Below the pieces are notes generated by a model. The model worked only from the letters and a program-made list of their open reading frames with translations, did not search any database and was not told the origin of the DNA. The position numbers and the translations under genes are program-made. DNA of 53,312 nucleotides from Bradyrhizobium genosp. SA-3 (GTDB lineage Bacteria; Pseudomonadota; Alphaproteobacteria; Rhizobiales; Xanthobacteraceae), in contig NZ_PSRT01000055.1 of assembly GCF_004212635.1 (NCBI RefSeq), positions 1-53,312 on the forward strand, in the 5' to 3' direction. Position 1 is the stretch's first letter; the number at the start of each line of letters is the position of its first letter. Of this stretch, positions 48,603-53,312 are shown in pieces.

Positions 48603-50042
48603 TCATGGGAAGCCGTAGTCGTAACCGTCCCGGCCGACCGAAATGATGTTAAGGCCGATGTCATCGAACATCGGGTGGTTCCCCGCCCACTTCAAAAATT
48701 GCGAGGTGCTGTCGACCTGGTCGTCGTGCTTGCCGTTGGGAAAGGCCAGGAGCTCCAGCAAGTAGTCGTCGAGCCAGGGCGCATCTGCGGGCAGATGCAC
48801 CTGTCCGGCCTCGATCCGGAAGGATTGTGCCGCCATGCGATCGGCCTTGCTGCCTTCGGGCTTGATGCCGATTGGGCGTGGCATGCCGTTTGGCGTATCA
48901 CGTTGGAGGTCCTGCAACATCGCGATGCCGGGGCCGGCATCCTCGACCAAAATCGCGTCTGCATTATATCTGGTCGCCAGCGCGGCCACGGCGCGCCGCA
49001 GGTCGGGATATTGGTGTCGGCCGCGGTAGAGATCGACGAGGTAGTAGTCATTCTTGATCATGCGCCAGGTGGTGCAAACCGAGTAGTCGTTGGCCTTTCC
49101 GGTCATCATGGCGGTGTCCCAGCTCTGCACGACATGGTCAGATGGGCCAGCCGCCGGCAGCTGTTCGAACCGGCGAAACCAGTCGCGCTTGATCAGATTG
49201 CCCTCGAGCGGGACTGGCCGCTGCTGGTATTGCGCCGAGAATTGCAGGCTGCCGATTTCGGCCTTGATCCGCTCCAGCACCAGCTTGCCTTCGCGCCGCG
49301 GGTGCAAGAGGTTCCCAGCGCGACGACGAAAGACGCGATCGTAGCCGATGGCGATGTCGCCATCTTCGGTGGCAATGGCCGGCAGATCGAGGTGATGCCA
49401 GCCGCCGGCTTGCAGCAGATGACCGGCGAGATCGTCTTCGTGCAGGCGCTGCATCACCACGACGATGCGCCCGACGTCCTTGTCGTTCAATCGCGAGACC
49501 AGGGTGCCGCCAAACCACTCGGTGACGCGGTTGCGCCCAGGCTCCGACATCGCCTCCTCCGCTTTGAGGGGATCGTCGATGATGATGAGGTCCGCGCCCC
49601 GGCCGGTCAGCGTGCCGCCGACCGTGGTGGCGTAGCGGCTGCCGCCGGCCGTGGTCACAAGTTCGGTCCCAGTGTCCTTGGCCGGGCGCATGGCCGGAAA
49701 CAACTCTTGATACCAGTCCGACTCAATCACCATTCTGAATTGCCGGTGCAACTCGGCGGACAGCTCGCTCGCGTAGCTGACCACGATGATCCGGCGGCTG
49801 GGGTCGTGGCCGAGCCACCAGGCGACGAACGCGACCGAAACCGACAGAGACTTCAGCGACCGCGGCGGCTGGTTGATGAGCAGCCGAGGGCAATCGCCGC
49901 CGTGGACGCGCATGAGCTGATGGGCGATCGCATCGATGTGCCAGTTCGGCAGATATTCGCTGCCTGGAAAGACGGTCGCGAAGGCCCTTTGGATGAAATA
50001 ACGCAGATCGGTTCGGAGCAGTGCGGCCACCACCGGCATCAT
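48603..50042 (-). CDS. Phage terminase large subunit
   Basis: 479 residues. Packaging ATPase: LINQPPRSLKS at 55-65 (Walker A variant with Lys 64), RRIIVVSYASELSA, and Walker B DLIIIDDP at 151-158, then QRLHEDDLAGHLL (coupling motif). Nuclease domain: VVQSWDTAMMTGKANDYSVC, ADAILVEDAGPG and GKHDDQVDSTSQFL with acidic residues for metal binding. It packages phage or phage-like DNA with a small subunit. ATGA overlap with the DUF5681 gene. No portal or capsid gene is seen in the window. Confidence 0.93.
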   Translation of the reverse strand: MMPVVAALLRTDLRYFIQRAFATVFPGSEYLPNWHIDAIAHQLMRVHGGDCPRLLINQPPRSLKSLSVSVAFVAWWLGHDPSRRIIVVSYASELSAELHRQFRMVIESDWYQELFPAMRPAKDTGTELVTTAGGSRYATTVGGTLTGRGADLIIIDDPLKAEEAMSEPGRNRVTEWFGGTLVSRLNDKDVGRIVVVMQRLHEDDLAGHLLQAGGWHHLDLPAIATEDGDIAIGYDRVFRRRAGNLLHPRREGKLVLERIKAEIGSLQFSAQYQQRPVPLEGNLIKRDWFRRFEQLPAAGPSDHVVQSWDTAMMTGKANDYSVCTTWRMIKNDYYLVDLYRGRHQYPDLRRAVAALATRYNADAILVEDAGPGIAMLQDLQRDTPNGMPRPIGIKPEGSKADRMAAQSFRIEAGQVHLPADAPWLDDYLLELLAFPNGKHDDQVDSTSQFLKWAGNHPMFDDIGLNIISVGRDGYDYGFP

Positions 50043-50455
50043 GTGCCGTCCTCCTCGTCGCGCTGGCTTGCAGTCGTAGCATCGGCGTTGGCCAAGACGT
50101 CTCGGCGATATGCCTCGAGGATGGCCTCATCTTCGGGCGGCAGGCTGGTCGCGGTCTCTTCTGCGGAGCCGACAGTCATCGCCATCGCGAGGGAGAGGAA
50201 TCTGTCGAGGGCCCGCGCGTCCCCTTTGAGCGCCTTTTCCCGCAAGCGAAGCAATGCTGCCTTTTGCGTGGTGACGCGTCGTGGCCTACCAGCGTCGTTC
50301 AGCGCGACCGGTGCCAGCAGGATGTTTTTGAGGTCGGTGGTAAAATTCAAGCTGCCCTTCGGGCGCCCGCGCCGGTTGCCGGACTGCCCAGGCTTGAACC
50401 GGCTGTGCAGCGGCGGCCTGCCATAGCCAATGCTCTTGTGCGATCTTTTAGTCAT
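50039..50455 (-). CDS. DUF5681 domain-containing protein
   Basis: 138 residues with the DUF5681 signature at the N-terminus (PPLHSRFKPGQSGNRRGRPKG) followed by a helical acidic part. DUF5681 proteins commonly precede terminase large subunits and are thought to act as DNA-binding small terminase-like partners. It overlaps the terminase gene by ATGA and the methylase gene by eight bases. Confidence 0.85.
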   Translation of the reverse strand: MTKRSHKSIGYGRPPLHSRFKPGQSGNRRGRPKGSLNFTTDLKNILLAPVALNDAGRPRRVTTQKAALLRLREKALKGDARALDRFLSLAMAMTVGSAEETATSLPPEDEAILEAYRRDVLANADATTASQRDEEDGT

Positions 50456-51779
50456 TGGCGCGCTCCAGCTTCGCGGCGCGGGTTTGGCCGAACGGCTCGC
50501 CCGATTCGGCGTGCACCGCCAGCTTGCCGGTCAGATGCTGCCAGCGGCGGATGGTAACATCGACGTAGATGGGATCGATTTCGATCAGCCGCGCCCGGCG
50601 CCGGGTGCGCTCCGCGGCGATCAGCGTCGTGCCGGCGCCGCCGCACGGATCGAGCACGATGTCGTGCTCATTGGTGCAATCGCGGATCGCGTCGACGATC
50701 AGCGCGACCGGTTTGACGGTCGGATGCAGGGCGAGCTTGGATTTCGGCGAGTGTGCCCAGCTGTTTTGGTAGTCCCACACGTTGCAGCGGTTGCGCCCAT
50801 TGCGGCCGAGCTGGACGTTGTTGAGGTGGGGCGCACGGCCCTTCTTGAAGACGAAGACGAGCTCATGTTTGGATCGGTAGAAGCTCCCCATCCCGGGGCG
50901 CGGTTTGTTCCAAACGCACAAATTGAGCTGTTCATCATAGATGGGGCGGGTGGCATTGAGCAGCTGACTCACGCCGCGCCAATCCATGCAGACATAGTGC
51001 AGCGAGCCATCGATGGCGTGCTCGCAGACCCGCATGCACAATTCGGTTAAGAACGCCTCGAACTCGGCGTCCGACATTTCGCCGGCGGCCATCGCAAAGT
51101 TGGCGTGCTTGGTCTTGCCCAGACCCGAGGCGTGGCCAGCGATTGGCACGTTGTAGGGCGGATCGGCAAAAATCATACGCGCCTGCGCGCCTTCCATCAG
51201 GCGTCCATAGCTCTCTGCCTGCCGCGCATCAGCACAGAGGAGACGATTGTCCCCCAAGATCCAGAGGTCGCCCAGCCGGGTGACCGAGGCGCCTGCCTCA
51301 GGTGGCGGCACTTTGTCTTCCAAATCCTCTGAAACCGACATCGCAACGTCGAGTTCTCCGGTTGAGAACCCGGTCAATTGCAAGTCGATTTGGGGGTCAA
51401 TGGTCAGCAGCTCGGCAAATTCAGCGCGCAACGCCTCGGCATCCCAGCTGGCGTCCTCGGTCAACCGATTGAGCGCGAGTCGCAGCGCGCGCAGCTTGGC
51501 ATAGGGTAGATCACGGACGGTCACGACGGGCACCTCGCCGAGGCCTAGTTGCTTGGCGGCTTCGATCACCGCCCGACCCGCCACCACCCGTCGCTTGTGA
51601 TCGACGACAACGGGGGCCACGAATCCGCACTCGCCTATGATCGCCGCTATCCTGACGATCTGGTTCTTAGGGTGACGCCGCGTCTCACGCCCGAGCGGCT
51701 TTAGCTCGTCGATCGGCACCATGGTCGGTGTGAGGTCATGCCGAAGCGGGTACCCATTTGTCTGCGGTCGGTTTCGCAA
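50448..51779 (-). CDS. DNA methyltransferase with ParB/Srx-like N-terminal domain
   Basis: 443 residues. The start is TTG 51779 with GAGGGAG seven bases upstream; ATG 51722 is an alternative. N-terminal ParB/sulfiredoxin-like domain (about 20-115): VPIDELKPLGRETRRHPKNQI, GFVAPVVVDHKRRVVAGRAVIEAA. Methylase: FADPPYNVPI (DPPY, catalytic), SKHELVFVFKKG, LHPTVKPVALIVDAI and DPCGGAGTTLIAAERT (SAM-binding FxGxG equivalent). The order is that of the beta group of N4/N6-amino methylases. Such ParB-methylase fusions protect phage or plasmid DNA; no partner restriction enzyme is adjacent. Confidence 0.92.
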   Translation of the reverse strand: MRNRPQTNGYPLRHDLTPTMVPIDELKPLGRETRRHPKNQIVRIAAIIGECGFVAPVVVDHKRRVVAGRAVIEAAKQLGLGEVPVVTVRDLPYAKLRALRLALNRLTEDASWDAEALRAEFAELLTIDPQIDLQLTGFSTGELDVAMSVSEDLEDKVPPPEAGASVTRLGDLWILGDNRLLCADARQAESYGRLMEGAQARMIFADPPYNVPIAGHASGLGKTKHANFAMAAGEMSDAEFEAFLTELCMRVCEHAIDGSLHYVCMDWRGVSQLLNATRPIYDEQLNLCVWNKPRPGMGSFYRSKHELVFVFKKGRAPHLNNVQLGRNGRNRCNVWDYQNSWAHSPKSKLALHPTVKPVALIVDAIRDCTNEHDIVLDPCGGAGTTLIAAERTRRRARLIEIDPIYVDVTIRRWQHLTGKLAVHAESGEPFGQTRAAKLERAND

Positions 51780-51838
51780 GTGATTGCTCCCTCAATTGGA
51801 CACTGGCCAAGTGAGGGGCTGGGCGGGCTCACGGGCAA

Positions 51839-52804
51839 TTAGGAAGACGTTACGCCGGCCGCCAAATGTCGCCGGCGACGATTCCGGAATGCGACGGCGT
51901 GCGCGATGAATTGGCTGACCGTCGTCGCGCAGAGGGAAGGATCACACATACGCAAGAACTTGACCACGAAGTGGCCTGCAGGCGTTTGCGGCGCGCCGTC
52001 ATAGCGGGTCTTGATGTAGGGGGTATGCGTGAATTCACCACCATAACATTCCCAGAGCTCGGCAAGCCACACGACCGCCTGGACCATGATCCGTTTGGGT
52101 ACCGGGCCGCCGCATTTCTTGCTGCGCTTGAGCGCGGCTTCGAGGGCGACGTCCAGTCGCCGCGCGATCCGAACGGCGTCGGCCAGGCTGCGCAGAGCGT
52201 AATCGGCGGTTTGCGGTAGGGCATCGGACGCTTTGCCTTGGGAGACGAAGTCGGCCCACTTCAAACCGTCCGCCAGATGATCCGCCGCCTCCGCGAAGGC
52301 CATCAGGTGCGCGGTCGGTCCGTCGCTGCATTGGGCTTGTTGCCGGGCGCACGAGGCAAGGCCATAGAGCGCGTCCGGCATCGCGCAGAAGACGTTGAGT
52401 GGCCCGTCAGGTGCCGTTGGCGCTGGCTCGGCGCGCCAATCCGGCAGCGGCCCCACCGCTGCCACGCTCTGCAGGAAACCGCGCGCCCGCCGCCGCATCG
52501 CGGCCAACGCCACGTGCACCTCGCGCCGGCTGGGTTGCTGCGCCATTTGCAAGAGGTCTTGCCGCACGACGTGGCCGATGTGGTCGAGACAGGCTCGGCA
52601 ATCGGCCTCGCGGCCCGCCAATTGAGGCAGATGCGCCCTAAGCTCGTTGAATTCCGCGTCGCTCAGGAGCCCCCTCGGTGGGGCATGGTCGTCTTTACGG
52701 TGCTCGGAATCGTGGGCTAGCTCCGCGCCGCCCCGCGGATCAACCTTGTCTTCGAGCTGCACCATTCCGAGCCGCCCCCATTGGGGATCTACGCGCCTTG
52801 GCAT
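51839..52804 (-). CDS. Phage-module protein of unknown function
   Basis: 321 residues from ATG 52804, preceded by AGAGGGCC. The frame extends further but this start has the ribosome-binding site. Mostly helical: LLSDAEFNELRAHLPQLAGR, EADCRACLDHIGHVVRQDLLQMAQQ, SRREVHVALAAMRRRARGFL, a hydrophilic middle, then KRIMVQAVVWLAELWECYGG, FTHTPYIKTRYDG and FIAHAVAFRNRRRRHL at the end. Several Cys, no clear zinc motif. No family recognised; the position upstream of methylase and terminase suggests a phage lysogeny or replication-region gene. Confidence 0.65.
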   Translation of the reverse strand: MPRRVDPQWGRLGMVQLEDKVDPRGGAELAHDSEHRKDDHAPPRGLLSDAEFNELRAHLPQLAGREADCRACLDHIGHVVRQDLLQMAQQPSRREVHVALAAMRRRARGFLQSVAAVGPLPDWRAEPAPTAPDGPLNVFCAMPDALYGLASCARQQAQCSDGPTAHLMAFAEAADHLADGLKWADFVSQGKASDALPQTADYALRSLADAVRIARRLDVALEAALKRSKKCGGPVPKRIMVQAVVWLAELWECYGGEFTHTPYIKTRYDGAPQTPAGHFVVKFLRMCDPSLCATTVSQFIAHAVAFRNRRRRHLAAGVTSS

Positions 52805-53129
52805 CGATGGCCCTCTATCAAAAGATTCGCAAAACCAGCCTAACAATGGCTCGCCGACCAGGCCATTCGATTCCGGCTCACCCGTATTTGTCCGGTATCG
52901 TCCACTTTTACGTGGTGGCGCGCTGGATGTTCTGCGGCGGCCTAAGACAATGCCGAACGCACATGCGATGTCAGGACTATTTGGAAATGCGGGCTATCCG
53001 CACAAGCGCAGCCATCTCTCAGACGCACCAAAATGCGCGAGCGGTCCGCCTTGGACAGGGTGGCCACAAGCTATACCGCACCATCAGACATCAACTCCGG
53101 GCTTTGCGAACGTCCTGTGACGGCGTGGC
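52805..53129. other. 325-base intergenic region
   Basis: No gene is supported. It must hold the promoter for the minus-strand phage module, but no clear element was recognised. A short plus-strand reading frame through it has no ribosome-binding site and does not look coding. Confidence 0.4.
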
Positions 53130-53312
53130 TCAGCCAGATTTGCTCCGTGCAGCAATCTCGTTGACCTTCGTCAACGTACGTTCGAATTCCGATCGGAGAT
53201 ATTGCTCGTGCGCAAGGGTTCTGTTGGCTCGATCAGAAATGCGACTTTCACGAGAAAGCGGTTCAACAGCGAAGCGATTAAAGGATTGTCCGAGTGTTGC
53301 GAGCGGAGTGCC
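53130..53312 (-). CDS. C-terminal end of an unidentified gene (partial, 5' end beyond window)
   Basis: Read from the right edge, 60 codons are open to a TGA at 53132-53130: PLATLGQSFNRFAVEPLSRE, SRISDRANRTLAHEQYLRSE, FERTLTKVNEIAARSKSG. The charged, helical, coding-like composition supports a real gene that runs out of the window. No family recognised. Confidence 0.4.
   Translation of the reverse strand, partial: GTPLATLGQSFNRFAVEPLSRESRISDRANRTLAHEQYLRSEFERTLTKVNEIAARSKSG

Noticed and set aside
48675..50426. A 583-codon plus-strand open frame opposite the terminase and DUF5681 genes
   Set aside because: It is antisense to two genes with clear catalytic motifs and ATGA coupling; its own translation is rich in Arg, His and Gln and has no recognisable domain.
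53161..53174. A second FNR/FixK-like palindrome TTGACCTTCGTCAA
   Set aside because: It lies inside the coding-like end of a gene at the right edge, not in a promoter position for any visible gene; a chance match is likely.

Overview
The window looks like chromosomal DNA of a high-GC alphaproteobacterium of the Bradyrhizobium/Rhodopseudomonas type (Hyphomicrobiales). This is inferred from gene families and gene order: a DUF3141-pta-ackA-fabI operon behind an FNR/FixK-type box, an atoDA/MaoC cluster, a complete-looking Tad/Flp pilus locus, and many ATGA-overlapping genes. No rRNA, tRNA or CRISPR array was seen.

Layout. 0-2.4 kb: a glycine-rich protein with a peptidase S74-like tail, a DUF2950 protein, an exported protein of unknown function and a GNAT acetyltransferase. 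2.4-7.7 kb: an operon for a DUF3141 alpha/beta-hydrolase with a PhaC-like Cys nucleophile, phosphate acetyltransferase, acetate kinase and enoyl-ACP reductase, preceded by TTGACCTAGATCAA, which suggests low-oxygen induction. 7.9-11.3 kb, minus strand: MaoC-like hydratase, acetate/acetoacetate CoA-transferase (AtoA, AtoD), an unrecognised protein with a probable homopolymer frameshift, and an alpha/beta-hydrolase. 11.3-21.1 kb: a Ton-like envelope locus with a 5'-truncated ShlB/FhaC remnant, a DUF2341-LamG-ExbB fusion, ExbD, an unknown, TonB, a broken porin, a coiled-coil protein, a parvulin PPIase, a YbjN protein, a mini TonB-C-like protein and a lytic transglycosylase. Several members are decayed. 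21.5-28.7 kb: a small exported protein, a LuxR-type pseudo-response regulator and a type I secretion operon (HlyD and ABC) behind two glycine-rich proteins that share an unusual repeat module (one copy and four copies). This is the best candidate here for an undescribed system. 28.85-29.8 kb: a gene graveyard (LysR, RraA-type aldolase and ankyrin fragments). 30.3-43.7 kb: the Tad pilus locus (flp, cpaA, cpaB, cpaE, cpaF, tadB, tadC, TadE-like, tadG, tadE, cpaC, lipoprotein, tadD), with two inserted membrane enzymes (ICMT-like, PAP2-like). 43.8-45.3 kb: a frameshifted membrane protein and a truncated, frameshifted spermidine-synthase-like gene. 45.3-52.8 kb: a phage-derived minus-strand module (unknown, DNA methylase with ParB-like N-terminus, DUF5681, terminase large subunit, YqaJ exonuclease, ERF-HNH, unknown) without capsid or tail genes.

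How it fits together. The 2.4-11.3 kb block suggests low-oxygen acyl-CoA, acetate and polyhydroxyalkanoate metabolism. The rest is mostly cell-envelope and surface biology: an energised Ton-like system that is decaying, a type I secretion system with its probable substrates, and a Tad adhesion pilus. A phage remnant adjoins a truncated host gene. All functions are read from motifs and gene order; nothing was searched or computed against a database.
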